Source: CBDCWA01 sp046048295 (GTDB taxonomy: Bacteria > Pseudomonadota > Alphaproteobacteria > Rhizobiales > Hyphomicrobiaceae). Taken from it: 42,022 nucleotides of DNA. Shown here piece after piece: positions 33,555 to 41,668 of the stretch (position 1 is the first letter of the stretch; the number at the start of each line of letters is the position of its first letter). The position numbers were made by a program, and so were the translations under genes. Location: contig JBJOGJ010000003.1 in assembly GCA_046048295.1 (NCBI GenBank), positions 1-42,022 of the forward strand, in the 5' to 3' direction. Below the pieces are notes generated by a model. It was not told the origin of the DNA and did no database searches. It was given only the letters and a program-made list of their open reading frames with translations.

Positions 33555-33923
33555 ATGAGACACTGCCTGATCGTCGACAGCTCGCCAATCATCCGTAAGG
33601 TTGCAGCTAGCATTCTGGTCGGTGTCGGAGAACGGGCGGAAGAAGCATCGAGCGAAGCACAGGCGATCGCCCATTGCCGGATAGAAATGCCCGACCTGAT
33701 CCTTATCGACTGGAAGTTGAAAGACGGTTCGGCCCTAGCGCTTCTCGATCAGCTGATGGCACTCACCCGCTTGCGCAAGCCGCACGTGGTCGTGTTGTCC
33801 ACGGCACACGATCCCCACATTGTAGAAATGGCCCTGGAGGCCTGAGCGGACGAAATCGTCTTGAAGCCGTTCGACCGATCCGACCTGCTTTCTGTCCTGG
33901 CCCAGACGCAGCTGGCGGCCTGA
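33555..33923 (+). pseudogene. CheY-like response regulator interrupted by in-frame TGA
   Basis: The first 96 codons encode a receiver domain starting MRHCLIVDSSPIIRKVA, with acidic-pocket Asp8, phospho-acceptor Asp52 (LILIDWKLKDG) and Ser82 in VVVLSTA. Codon 97 is TGA (33843-33845). Reading on in the same frame gives ADEIVLKPFDRSDLLSVLAQ and a second stop at 33921-33923. That tail is the expected end of a receiver, including the conserved Lys (codon 104) in LKPF. Relatives have Gly at codon 97, so one base change (GGA to TGA) explains the break. As written, the product lacks the Lys and last helix. It may be a pseudogene, a sequencing error or a recoded gene. The rest of the reading frame is intact. 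Confidence 0.85.
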
Positions 33924-33924
33924 G

Positions 33925-34275
33925 CTAGCTGCTCGATTTCACCGTCTTGGCAGCCGGCTTGTTCTGCGCTGGTGCATCGCCCCAGCACACCGAGGCCTCG
34001 GCCTTGCACGTGTGCTCGTCAAAGAAACCGAAGTCGAGAAACAATTCGCAGCTTACGGTCTTCTTGCCGGTGCGATACTTCTTTATACCGCGCTCGGCCG
34101 TCCACTGGGCGATGTACTTGTCGAGCAGCGCCTTCGCATCCCGCGTCGGCCCTTCCTTGCCATAGTCGTTGACCGAGAATGCAAGCCGCGTGCACTTCGC
34201 AGCTGCCTCCACAGACATTGCACCTGTCGCAGCTACGGCAACCGCCGTCCACAATGCAACGCTCCTCGCACGCAT
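33925..34275 (-). CDS. Small exported four-cysteine protein, copy 1
   Basis: A 116-residue precursor with a signal peptide (about 1-26, ending VEAAA). The mature part has four cysteines at 28, 76, 90 and 97, and ends in a Lys/Ser tail. The last two are spaced C-x6-C, as in two other small exported proteins at 34972 and 35373. It shares with them an early Cys, a central GPTRDAKALLDKYIAQW helix comparable to their TxDxAxF region, and a KxxVSC segment. No known family comes to mind. The ATG at 34275 gives the signal peptide; a TTG at 34296 is possible but less likely. It converges on the interrupted regulator, one base apart. Confidence 0.8.
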   Translation of the reverse strand: MRARSVALWTAVAVAATGAMSVEAAAKCTRLAFSVNDYGKEGPTRDAKALLDKYIAQWTAERGIKKYRTGKKTVSCELFLDFGFFDEHTCKAEASVCWGDAPAQNKPAAKTVKSSS

Positions 34276-34383
34276 GACGCCCCTCTCTCTCTTCAACTGA
34301 AACAGCTACCTGATCGGAAAAACCGCGTCCGGACAAGTTCTGGACGTGTCCGGCGCATGCGCTGATCGCATGGCTTCGGGTCG

Positions 34384-34425
34384 AAAAGATGGAGCGCCGC
34401 TCAGGGCGACGCCCATCGCTCCATC
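34384..34425 (-). terminator. Rho-independent terminator of the Tyr/Gly-rich gene
   Basis: A perfect 9-bp stem (34388-34396 with 34417-34425) encloses a 20-nt loop with a nested 4-bp stem. On the minus strand it is followed by TTTTCGA. It begins about 11 bases past the stop codon at 34436. Confidence 0.65.
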
Positions 34426-34435
34426 GCGCACGCCA

Positions 34436-34774
34436 TCAATATTGTGGTGCGTCGCCACCGCGCGGCCCAACGCCGGAATCGAAGAAGAAGCCGTGGTCGA
34501 AGGGACCGAAGTTGGTCTGCCGGTCGACGAACGGATCGCGGTAGAAGCTGTTGCTGCCGTAGCGTGTGCGCGCATCGCCGTAGGTGTTGTAGGTATCCTC
34601 GATGGAATAGGAATACCCACCCCGGCGCACGACATAGCTGCGCACCTGGGGACCTTTGCCACGGTAGTAGTCGGACCGGGGATGGGCGACACCGTCTCCG
34701 GATTGGGCGGAGGCGGAAATGGGTGCGGCCATCATTGCGACGGCGACGGCACAAAGCCCGAGACTCAACTTCAT
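34436..34774 (-). CDS. Small exported Tyr/Gly-rich protein of unknown function
   Basis: A 112-residue precursor with a clear signal peptide (about 1-23, KLSLGLCAVAVAMMAAPISASA). The mature part is rich in Tyr, Gly, Arg and Asp (SDYYRGKGPQVRSYVVRRGGYSYS and so on) and has no cysteine. It is unlike the four-cysteine proteins around it. Low complexity and Tyr/Gly content suggest an extended or surface-associated protein. An AAGGAT site precedes the ATG at 34774. A terminator follows, so it forms its own unit. Confidence 0.78.
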   Translation of the reverse strand: MKLSLGLCAVAVAMMAAPISASAQSGDGVAHPRSDYYRGKGPQVRSYVVRRGGYSYSIEDTYNTYGDARTRYGSNSFYRDPFVDRQTNFGPFDHGFFFDSGVGPRGGDAPQY

Positions 34775-34971
34775 ACTACACGATCCTTCAACTGCGGCCC
34801 CGCTGGCCATCCGTAACCATATCATAGACACAAACGTAAATACTTGGTTGATGAAATATTAAATGCGTCCACCGGTTTCCAGGATTAGCCCTGGCCGTGT
34901 GGTTGCCGTGCAACCCGGCACCGGAAAACGGCAGCCAGGTTGCGCGATGTGTGTGCCGCGAGATCCGGCGA

Positions 34972-35241
34972 TTACTTGCAGCCGCGCTGCTTGGCGACGC
35001 AGGTCGTGATGACGAGATCGGTCTTGCAGGAAACCTTCGCCTTGCCGGACGGCTTCACTCCCAGCTTCTGCATCGACTGCTTCAGCGCGGCATTGGCCAT
35101 GAAAGTTGCGACGTCCTGGGTCACGCCCGTACCCTCGCCACCGGCAAGAACGCACTTCTTCGCATGAGCGGCACCCGTAACCGCGAAAACCGAACCGAGT
35201 GCAATAACGGCCACCGCCGCTGACTTTGCCCACATCGACAT
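34972..35241 (-). CDS. Small exported four-cysteine protein, copy 2
   Basis: An 89-residue precursor. The signal peptide (about 1-27) ends TGAAHA. The mature protein has Cys30, Cys72, Cys81 and Cys88, ending QRGCK. Its layout (C-x41-C-x8-C-x6-C) parallels the copy at 35373. Both have a GxGTxxTxDxAxF-like stretch after the first Cys (GGEGTGVTQDVATFMA here), a Lys-rich segment before the second, and an R-x-C-K terminus. Two disulfides are likely in the periplasm. GGAGAG precedes the ATG at 35241; ATG codons at 35253 and 35235 are alternatives. Confidence 0.82.
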   Translation of the reverse strand: MSMWAKSAAVAVIALGSVFAVTGAAHAKKCVLAGGEGTGVTQDVATFMANAALKQSMQKLGVKPSGKAKVSCKTDLVITTCVAKQRGCK

Positions 35242-35333
35242 GATACTCTCCATGAATTGGCCCCAAATGGCGGGCGATGAATAGAACACGTACGGTCTGG
35301 CCCCAAGTCTCTAAGTCGTGACTGCGGGCCTTT

Positions 35334-35354
35334 TGCCGCCAACCTGTGGCGGCA
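35334..35354 (-). other. Hairpin after the four-cysteine gene at 35373
   Basis: TGCCGCCA (35334-35341) pairs perfectly with TGGCGGCA (35347-35354) around a 5-nt loop, 19 bases past the stop codon. No T run follows on the minus strand, so it may act as an mRNA-stabilising end or a weak terminator. Confidence 0.45.
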
Positions 35355-35372
35355 GCGCACGATGCATCAGGT

Positions 35373-35684
35373 TCACTTGCAAAGGCGCGCCTGCACGATG
35401 CACTCGAAGCCGAGTCCGGCGCCCTTCTTGCACTTGTGGCGGAGCTTCGAGACCTTGTAGCCAGGTGCAACACCGACCTTTTGGCTCGATGCCATCCAGT
35501 TTCCCCACATGCCCCAGTCGGTCGCCTGCAGCACAGCCTCCCATGCCTGGAACTTCGCGCCATCCTCGGTGGTGTTGGTGCCCTGGCCAGCCTTGTTGAC
35601 GCACTGGGCAGACGCAGCAGAAGCAGAAGCCAAGATTGCCAGAGCCACTGCGCCGGCAAATGCGGCCTTGCGGATAACAGCCAT
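35373..35684 (-). CDS. Small exported four-cysteine protein, copy 3
   Basis: A 103-residue precursor with a typical signal peptide (about 1-27, LAILASASAASAQ). Mature cysteines at 28, 85, 95 and 102 give C-x56-C-x9-C-x6-C, and the end is QARLCK, close to QRGCK of copy 2. After the first Cys comes KAGQGTNTTEDGAKFQAWEAV, aligned with GGEGTGVTQDVATFMANAA of copy 2. A Trp-rich stretch (ATDWGMWGNWMAS) is an insertion relative to copy 2. A GGAG site precedes the ATG at 35684. Function unknown; a periplasmic disulfide-bonded protein is inferred. Confidence 0.84.
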   Translation of the reverse strand: MAVIRKAAFAGAVALAILASASAASAQCVNKAGQGTNTTEDGAKFQAWEAVLQATDWGMWGNWMASSQKVGVAPGYKVSKLRHKCKKGAGLGFECIVQARLCK

Positions 35685-35847
35685 TGTCGAACTCCGATAT
35701 AGAATTTCCGAAGTCGCGAGCATGCACGAGGGTTGGCATGTTGCCTATGGGGCTGATGCCAGAATCGGGTGTCTTTGAGTGCTTCTCCACTGCCCCGTGG
35801 CGCGCGTGCCGCACGCTTCATCCGGCTGCAGGACCAGCGCGGTGGAA

Positions 35848-36720
35848 TCAAGAGTCCGCATTGAGGTCCTGTTCGCTGACCAGCCATTGGAACCTGAAAC
35901 CGGCGGCGCGGTCGTCGGTGAGCCGTCGCCTCAGGACATCTCCTGCGGCTTCGAGAGCCGGTTCGAGCGTGAAGGGCGGATTGACGATAAGCATCCCCGC
36001 GCCATTCAACCTTTCCGGATTATTGGCCCGCCTCAACAGAAACTCGACCGCCAGCACCGGCGCGGCAACGGCCTCCCGGACGCGGCGATGGAACTTCTCG
36101 ATGGGCTTGATGTCCTTGATCGGATACCACAACAGATAGACGCCGGTCTTGAAGCGCCGCAGCGCCTCCCCGAGTCCTTTCACCATGCGATCGAACTCGC
36201 CTGCCTCTTCGAATGGCGGGTCGATCAGCACCACGGCGCGCCTTTCCTTGGGCGGGAGCAGCGACTTCAGGGCCGTATAGGCGTCAACGGCCATGACTCT
36301 TACCTGTGCGTCCTTCGCGAACCGCCGCGCAAGCGCCCTGTTGTCTTCGGGATTGAGTTCGTTTGCGACCAGCGTATCGCCCACCCGCAACGCCGCCCGC
36401 GCGATTGCCGGACTGCCCGGATATGCCGAGAGCCCCCCGGCAGGATTGAACGAGCGCACGACCGCCACATAGTTGGCAAGCGCCTCCGGCAGCGGTTCAT
36501 TAGCACTGCCGTCCTCGAAAAAGCAGCCGACACCTTCGCGCCACTCGCCGGTTTTGGCGGCCTCCTCACTCGCAAGGTCGTAGAGCCCTCTGCCTGCGTG
36601 GACGTCGATGACCCGGAACGGGGACGGCTTCAGAACCATGTGGCGCAGAACATGAATAAGCACGACGTGCTTCAGCACATCTCCGAAGTTGCCCGCATGA
36701 TAGGCGTGGCGGTAATTCAT
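35848..36720 (-). CDS. rlmJ: 23S rRNA (adenine(2030)-N6)-methyltransferase
   Basis: A 290-residue SAM-dependent methyltransferase that methylates A2030 of 23S rRNA. The N-terminus MNYRHAYHAGNFGDVLKHVVL is the RlmJ hallmark. The SAM site VIDVHAGRGLYDL and the catalytic IDPPFE (167-171) are present, with Phe replacing the frequent Tyr in DPPY/F motifs, which is common in RlmJ. Length is near the usual 280. A GAGGAGCGCC site supports the start at 36720; upstream in-frame codons to 36930 would cross the divergent neighbour. It is divergent from the molybdenum-enzyme operon with 89 bases between. Confidence 0.95.
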   Translation of the reverse strand: MNYRHAYHAGNFGDVLKHVVLIHVLRHMVLKPSPFRVIDVHAGRGLYDLASEEAAKTGEWREGVGCFFEDGSANEPLPEALANYVAVVRSFNPAGGLSAYPGSPAIARAALRVGDTLVANELNPEDNRALARRFAKDAQVRVMAVDAYTALKSLLPPKERRAVVLIDPPFEEAGEFDRMVKGLGEALRRFKTGVYLLWYPIKDIKPIEKFHRRVREAVAAPVLAVEFLLRRANNPERLNGAGMLIVNPPFTLEPALEAAGDVLRRRLTDDRAAGFRFQWLVSEQDLNADS

Positions 36721-36809
36721 GGCGCTCCTCGACGCGTCGGTTGCCACTCCGGCGCGACTGTATATATGGTTCCAGCTCCCGCCGGAAACCGAGTTGAAAT
36801 TCCAACAAC

Positions 36810-37676
36810 ATGAAGCCAGCCGCCTTCGTATATCACGCACCGCCGACGCTCGACGAGGCCTTGTCCGTGCTCGCCGCCCATGGCGACGAGGCGCGCGTCC
36901 TCGCCGGAGGCCAGAGCCTCGTACCGGCAATGGCGCTGCGCATGGCCCGCCCGGCCCACATCGTCGATATCAACCGTATCGCCGGGCTCGATCGCCTCAC
37001 CAGCAGCGACAGCCGGATCGGGATCGGTGCCACGGTGCGACATGCCCACTTCCATGACGCCACTGCCCTTGGGGCCAGCGGCCCATTGCTGGCCGAGGTC
37101 GCCCGCCACATCGCCCACTACCCAATCCGGCAACGTGGCACGTTCTGCGGCTCCCTCGCCCACGCAGACCCTTCATCCGAATGGTGCCTCGTCGCGTCGA
37201 CCTTCGACGGCGTCGTGACGGCCGCAAGCCAGGGCGGGACCCGCCAGATTGCCATCGGCGACTATTTCCAGGGCATCATGACCACTGCCCTGGAACCAGG
37301 GGAGATGTTGACCGAGGTCGGGATCGCGCCGATCGGCACCGAAACCCGCTGGGCATTCGAGGAATTCTCGATGCGGGCCGGCGACTTCGCGGTCGCGATG
37401 GCACTCATTGCCTACGATACGAAGGATGGCAGGATCGCAAATGCCAGGGTCGGCGTCGGCGGTGTCGAGGCTTTCCCGCGCCGCATCCCCGAGGCGGAGG
37501 GCCTGCTCGACGGAAACGTGCCGACGGCGGATCTTTTTACGGCTGCCGCCGAAGCTGTTGCTGGCGCTGTCGATCCATTGGGCGACTGGCAGGCTGACCA
37601 GGAAGAGCGCCGCCGTCTCGCCGCGGCGCTCGTCAGACGCACGCTTGCCAGCGCGACCGAAGGAGCACATGCATGA
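36810..37676 (+). CDS. FAD-binding subunit of a molybdenum hydroxylase (CoxM type)
   Basis: A 288-residue FAD subunit of the xanthine dehydrogenase/CO dehydrogenase family. It passes electrons from the 2Fe-2S subunit to FAD and on to an acceptor. The family's FAD motif is present as VLAGGQSLVPAMALRMARP, together with IGATVRHAHFHDA and the second motif HIAHYPIRQRGTFCGSLAHADPSSEWCLVA in part. The order medium, small, large matches coxMSL-type operons. It overlaps the next gene by ATGA, indicating coupled translation. The ATG at 36810 has no strong ribosome site. Confidence 0.93.
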   Translation: MKPAAFVYHAPPTLDEALSVLAAHGDEARVLAGGQSLVPAMALRMARPAHIVDINRIAGLDRLTSSDSRIGIGATVRHAHFHDATALGASGPLLAEVARHIAHYPIRQRGTFCGSLAHADPSSEWCLVASTFDGVVTAASQGGTRQIAIGDYFQGIMTTALEPGEMLTEVGIAPIGTETRWAFEEFSMRAGDFAVAMALIAYDTKDGRIANARVGVGGVEAFPRRIPEAEGLLDGNVPTADLFTAAAEAVAGAVDPLGDWQADQEERRRLAAALVRRTLASATEGAHA

Positions 37677-38167
37677 CGAACAGGCTTCCCGTCACGCTCG
37701 GCGTCAACGGCCGCACCTATCGGGTCGAGGTGGAACCCCGCCGCACGCTCGCCGACACACTACGCGATGGTTGCGGTCTCACCGGCACGCATACCGGCTG
37801 TGAGCACGGCGTATGCGGCGCATGCACGGTCCTCGTCGACGGGGCGCCGGTTCGCTCGTGCCTGATGTTTGCCGTACAGGCAGAAGGCGCTGGCATTCGC
37901 ACCGTCGAGAGCCTCTCCAAACCCGATACCCTGCATCCCCTGCAGCAGGCGTTCATAGACCATCATGCGTTGCAGTGCGGCTACTGCACGCCGGGCTTCC
38001 TGATGCTGGCCATCGGCCTCCTGGAGCAGAACCCGGCCATCACGGACAACGAACTGAAGGAACATCTATCCTCCAATCTCTGCCGCTGCACCGGCTACCA
38101 GAACATCATCGACGCCGTGCTCTCCTGGGCCGGGAGCGTGCGCACGAAGGACAAATCCGATGGCTGA
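37673..38167 (+). CDS. [2Fe-2S] subunit of a molybdenum hydroxylase (CoxS type)
   Basis: A 164-residue iron-sulfur subunit with two [2Fe-2S] clusters. The plant-ferredoxin-type cluster uses Cys43, Cys48, Cys51 and Cys63 (CEHGVCGAC...C). The second uses Cys102, Cys105, Cys137 and Cys139 (CGYC...CRC). All eight ligands are present. It carries electrons from the molybdenum centre to FAD. Starts by ATGA overlap with the FAD gene and itself overlaps the next gene by 8 bases, so the three subunits are made together. Confidence 0.96.
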   Translation: MTNRLPVTLGVNGRTYRVEVEPRRTLADTLRDGCGLTGTHTGCEHGVCGACTVLVDGAPVRSCLMFAVQAEGAGIRTVESLSKPDTLHPLQQAFIDHHALQCGYCTPGFLMLAIGLLEQNPAITDNELKEHLSSNLCRCTGYQNIIDAVLSWAGSVRTKDKSDG

Positions 38168-40481
38168 CGTCGCAAAAACATCAGGCAGGGTCATCGGCGA
38201 ACCGGTGGCGCGGCTGGAAGATCCGCCGCTCGTCCGCGGTACCGGCCTGTTCGCGGCCGACGTCTCGTTCCCCCACCAACTCCACATGCGCATCGTGCGC
38301 TCCCACATCGCAAACGGCAGGATCGTCTCGATCGACACCGCCGAAGCGGCATCCCTGCCGGGCGTCTGGGCAGTCTGGACCGGGAAGGATATTGCGGAAA
38401 TCCCTCCGATCCCCTTCCGCGCCACCAAGGTCCAGGGCCTCGAGCCCTACTGCCAGCCGATCCTTGCACAGGGACGCGTCCGCTACATCGGCGAGCCGAT
38501 AGCCGCGGTCTTCGCCGAAGATCCCTACATTGCCGAGGATGCCGCCGATCTCGTCGCAGCCGATATCGAGGAACTTCCCCCCGTCCTCTCGGCAACCGCC
38601 GAACCCGTCGAGTTCCTGCCCGGCCACACGAGCGAACCGACCGTCGTCGAAAAGGACTACGGCGATATCGAAGATGCCTTCCGGCAGGCCTATGCGATCG
38701 TCGCACTCGACCTTTCCGTCGGCCGCCACTCGGGCGTACCCCTCGAGACACGCGGCGCCATCGCCCGCTACGACAGTGTGCGCGGCGTGCTCGAGCTGCA
38801 CGGCACTGCCAAGAAGCAGCACTGGAACCGGGACGAGATCGCAAAGATGCTCGGCCAGAGCCCGTCGCAGTTCCATCTGTTCGAGGGCCATGTCGGCGGC
38901 GGATTCGGCGTCAAGGGAGAGCTTTACCCGGAAGACGTGCTCGTCTGCCTTGCAGCGCTGCGTCTCGAACGACCCGTCAAGTGGGTGGAGGATCGGCGCG
39001 AGAACCTCGTCGCCATGAACCATTCGCGCGAACAGACGCACAAGATCCGCGCCGCAATCGACGCCGATGGCCGCATCCTCGGCATCGACTCGCGCTTCTG
39101 GCACGACCAGGGCGGCTACATCCGCACCCACGGCGTCCGCGTCGCCGACCTGTCGGCCGGCATGATGCTCGGCGGCTACAAGGTCCCGGCCTACCGCGTC
39201 GCCGGCCACTTCCGCATCACCAACAAGACTCCCGCCGCGACCTACCGCGCACCCGGCCGCTACGAGACCACGTTCGTGCGCGAGCGCCTACTCGACGCCA
39301 TCGCTGCAAAAGTCGGGATCGACGCTGTCGACGTGCGCCGCCGCAATTTCATCGCCAAGGCAGAAATGCCGTATGCTCGCGAACTCGATGCACTCGGAAC
39401 CGATGTCGTACTCGACTCTGGCGACTACGCCCTGTTGCTGGACAAGGCACTCGCGCGGTTCGGATGGGAAGAGGCGCGACTGGCCGCGGAGGAGCGCAGG
39501 CGAGAGGGCGCACTGGTCGGCCTCGGCCTCGCGCACTTCGTGGAAAAGAGCGGCCTTGGCCCATCGGACGGCGTCATTCTGAAAGTCGACAATTCCGGCG
39601 CCGTCGAACTCGTGACCGGCGCCGCCTCGGTCGGCCAGGGTGTCGAAACCGCGCTCGCGCAGATCGCGGCAGAGACGCTCGGCGTCGACTACCGCACCAT
39701 CCGCGTCATTCATGGCCGCACCGACCAGATCACCTACGGCAGCGGTGCCCATGCCTCACGGGTCACGGTCATGTCGGGCTCGGCAACGAAAATCGCAGCG
39801 GAGGCCGTCCGCGCGAAGGCACTGGCAGCCGCAGCACAGATGCTGCAGGTCCCTGCCGCCGAACTCGATATGGTGGCAGGCCGGGTCGTGAAGCGTGGCG
39901 AGCCCGCCGGACCGTCCATGGCGCTCGCTGACGTTGCCCGCACATTCGACCCCAATTCGCCGACTTACCTTGGCGGGCAACCGGGTCTCGCCGCCGAAGG
40001 TTGGTTCCACTCCACGCACATGGTCTATCCCTACGGCATCCATATCGCCCAGGTGCGCATCGATCCCGACACCGGCAAGATTACATGCGAACGCTACCTG
40101 GTCGCCTACGACGTCGGCCGCGCCGTCAACCCGAAGCTGGTCGAGGGCCAGATCGTCGGCGGTTTCGCCCAGGGACTTGGCGGCGCGCTGCTGGAGGAAT
40201 TCCGTTATGACGAGCGCGGCGAGCCGCTGTCCACGACGTTTGCAGACTACATGATGCCGACCGCTGCAGAAGTTCCCCAAGTCGAGGTCCTCGTCACAGA
40301 GGATGCCCCAAGTCCACTCAACCCCCTAGGCGTCAAGGGGGCTGGAGAGGCCGGCACGAATGCGGCCGGCGCGGCGATCGCAGCGGCCATTGACGACGCC
40401 CTCGGGATGCCCGGCACGGTTACGCGATTGCCTGTCCGGCCGAAGGACGTGAGGACCTGGCTGGCACGGCGCCCTTCCTGA
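38160..40481 (+). CDS. Molybdopterin-binding catalytic subunit of a molybdenum hydroxylase (CoxL/XdhB family)
   Basis: A 773-residue subunit that binds the molybdenum-cytosine dinucleotide cofactor and the substrate. It shows EGHVGGGFGVKGELYPED (cofactor region), the family HDQGGYIRTHG stretch, and catalytic Glu730 in GVKGAGEAGTN. The active-site loop reads TYRAPGRYE (362-369). CO dehydrogenases have AYRCSFR (form I, with the Cu-binding Cys) or AYRGAGR (form II), so neither fits and CO is unlikely as substrate. Aromatic, purine or aldehyde-type compounds are more likely; none can be named. The TRAP binding-protein gene begins 92 bases downstream with no terminator between. Confidence 0.94.
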   Translation: MADVAKTSGRVIGEPVARLEDPPLVRGTGLFAADVSFPHQLHMRIVRSHIANGRIVSIDTAEAASLPGVWAVWTGKDIAEIPPIPFRATKVQGLEPYCQPILAQGRVRYIGEPIAAVFAEDPYIAEDAADLVAADIEELPPVLSATAEPVEFLPGHTSEPTVVEKDYGDIEDAFRQAYAIVALDLSVGRHSGVPLETRGAIARYDSVRGVLELHGTAKKQHWNRDEIAKMLGQSPSQFHLFEGHVGGGFGVKGELYPEDVLVCLAALRLERPVKWVEDRRENLVAMNHSREQTHKIRAAIDADGRILGIDSRFWHDQGGYIRTHGVRVADLSAGMMLGGYKVPAYRVAGHFRITNKTPAATYRAPGRYETTFVRERLLDAIAAKVGIDAVDVRRRNFIAKAEMPYARELDALGTDVVLDSGDYALLLDKALARFGWEEARLAAEERRREGALVGLGLAHFVEKSGLGPSDGVILKVDNSGAVELVTGAASVGQGVETALAQIAAETLGVDYRTIRVIHGRTDQITYGSGAHASRVTVMSGSATKIAAEAVRAKALAAAAQMLQVPAAELDMVAGRVVKRGEPAGPSMALADVARTFDPNSPTYLGGQPGLAAEGWFHSTHMVYPYGIHIAQVRIDPDTGKITCERYLVAYDVGRAVNPKLVEGQIVGGFAQGLGGALLEEFRYDERGEPLSTTFADYMMPTAAEVPQVEVLVTEDAPSPLNPLGVKGAGEAGTNAAGAAIAAAIDDALGMPGTVTRLPVRPKDVRTWLARRPS

Positions 40482-40573
40482 ATTGCGGCTAGTTCTCGCG
40501 CATGGATATGCTAGTCCGGGTTCTTAGCAGGCCGGTTGAACGCGCCTGGGTGAAGGACTGGAGGACCGAAGCA

Positions 40574-41569
40574 ATGAAGAAGTTCATCTGGGCCGCCTGT
40601 GCGGCTGGCGCAATGTTTGCCGCCGCCGGTACGGCTGAGGCCAAGTGCGACCGTGGCGAAGTCGTAATCAAGTTCGCCCATGTCGTGGCGTCCAACCACC
40701 CCAAGGGGCAGGCCGCCGACGCACTCGCCAAACGCGTGAACGAAGAGATGAACGGCAAGGCCTGCATGGAGGTCTTTCCGAACTCGACCCTCTACGACGA
40801 TGACAAGGTCATGGAGGCGATGCTCCTGGGCGACGTCCAACTGGCCGCCCCATCGCTCTCGAAATTCGAGGCCTACACCAAGAAGTTCCGCCTGTTCGAC
40901 CTGCCCTTCATCTTCCCGAACCTCAATGCTGTCGGCAACTTCGTGACATCCGACAAGGGCGTCGAGCTTACGAAGGCGCTCGACAAGGAGGGATACGCTG
41001 GTCTTGGCTACTGGATGTCGGGAATGAAGTATTTCTCCGCCAAGAAGCCCCTCATTACTCCCGCTGATGCCAATGGCTTGAAATTCCGAGTGCAGACTTC
41101 GGACGTCGCGGTCGCGATGATAGAGGCGATGGGCGCCTCGGCGCAGAAGCTCGCATTCAAGGAGGTCTACGGCGCACTGCAGACCAAGGTCGTCGACGGC
41201 CAGGAAAACTCCTGGTGCAACATCTACACCCAGAAGTTCTTTGAGGTGCAGGACGGCATCACCGAGACCAATCACCAGCTTCTCGCCTACCTCCTCGTTA
41301 CCTCGTCCGAATGGCTGAAGAAGCTGAAGCCGGAGGTTCGCGACCAGTTCCTGAAGATCGCCAGTGAGGTCACCAATGCTTCCAACGACAAGATCATCGC
41401 CAAGGAAGCCGCATGCCGGGCCAATATCCTGAAGGCCGGCGGCAAGATTCGCGAGCTCACGCCTGACCAGCGCCAGGAATGGATCAAGGTCATGCGCCCG
41501 GTCTGGAAGAAGTTCGAGAAGGACGTCGGATCCGACCTGATCGAGGCCGCAGCGGCCGCCAAGGGATAG
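40574..41569 (+). CDS. dctP: TRAP transporter solute-binding protein (DctP family)
   Basis: A 331-residue periplasmic binding protein with a signal peptide (about 1-23, ending GTAEA). DctP-type segments are visible: VIKFAHVVASNHPKGQAAD, VFPNSTLYDDDKVMEAMLLGDVQLA, FRLFDLPFIFPN, and the carboxylate-binding Arg in GLKFRVQTSD. It should capture an organic acid and deliver it to the DctQM membrane unit. An AGGACTGGAGGACC stretch precedes the ATG at 40574; an in-frame start at 40502 adds residues before the signal peptide. It lies just after the molybdenum hydroxylase, suggesting a shared substrate or pathway. Confidence 0.94.
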   Translation: MKKFIWAACAAGAMFAAAGTAEAKCDRGEVVIKFAHVVASNHPKGQAADALAKRVNEEMNGKACMEVFPNSTLYDDDKVMEAMLLGDVQLAAPSLSKFEAYTKKFRLFDLPFIFPNLNAVGNFVTSDKGVELTKALDKEGYAGLGYWMSGMKYFSAKKPLITPADANGLKFRVQTSDVAVAMIEAMGASAQKLAFKEVYGALQTKVVDGQENSWCNIYTQKFFEVQDGITETNHQLLAYLLVTSSEWLKKLKPEVRDQFLKIASEVTNASNDKIIAKEAACRANILKAGGKIRELTPDQRQEWIKVMRPVWKKFEKDVGSDLIEAAAAAKG

Positions 41570-41595
41570 GTCCCGCTCAACGGGAAGCCTGCTTG

Positions 41596-41623
41596 CAGGC
41601 GGGGCAACCGGACGCCCCGCCTG
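41596..41623 (+). other. Hairpin between dctP and dctQ
   Basis: CAGGCGGGGC (41596-41605) pairs perfectly with GCCCCGCCTG (41614-41623), with an 8-nt loop and no T run after it. Such hairpins between binding-protein and permease genes commonly protect or partly end the message, giving more binding protein than permease. Confidence 0.6.
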
Positions 41624-41668
41624 ACCCGATCGTTCCCTAGAAACCGACTGCTGCCGGAGGGGCAATCA

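Noticed and set aside
33843..33845. Selenocysteine at the in-frame TGA
   Set aside because: Relatives have Gly at this position, so there is no chemical reason for selenocysteine, and no recoding hairpin is apparent just downstream.
36810..40481. Aerobic CO dehydrogenase
   Set aside because: The large subunit has TYRAPGRYE where CO dehydrogenase has AYRCSFR (or AYRGAGR in form II).
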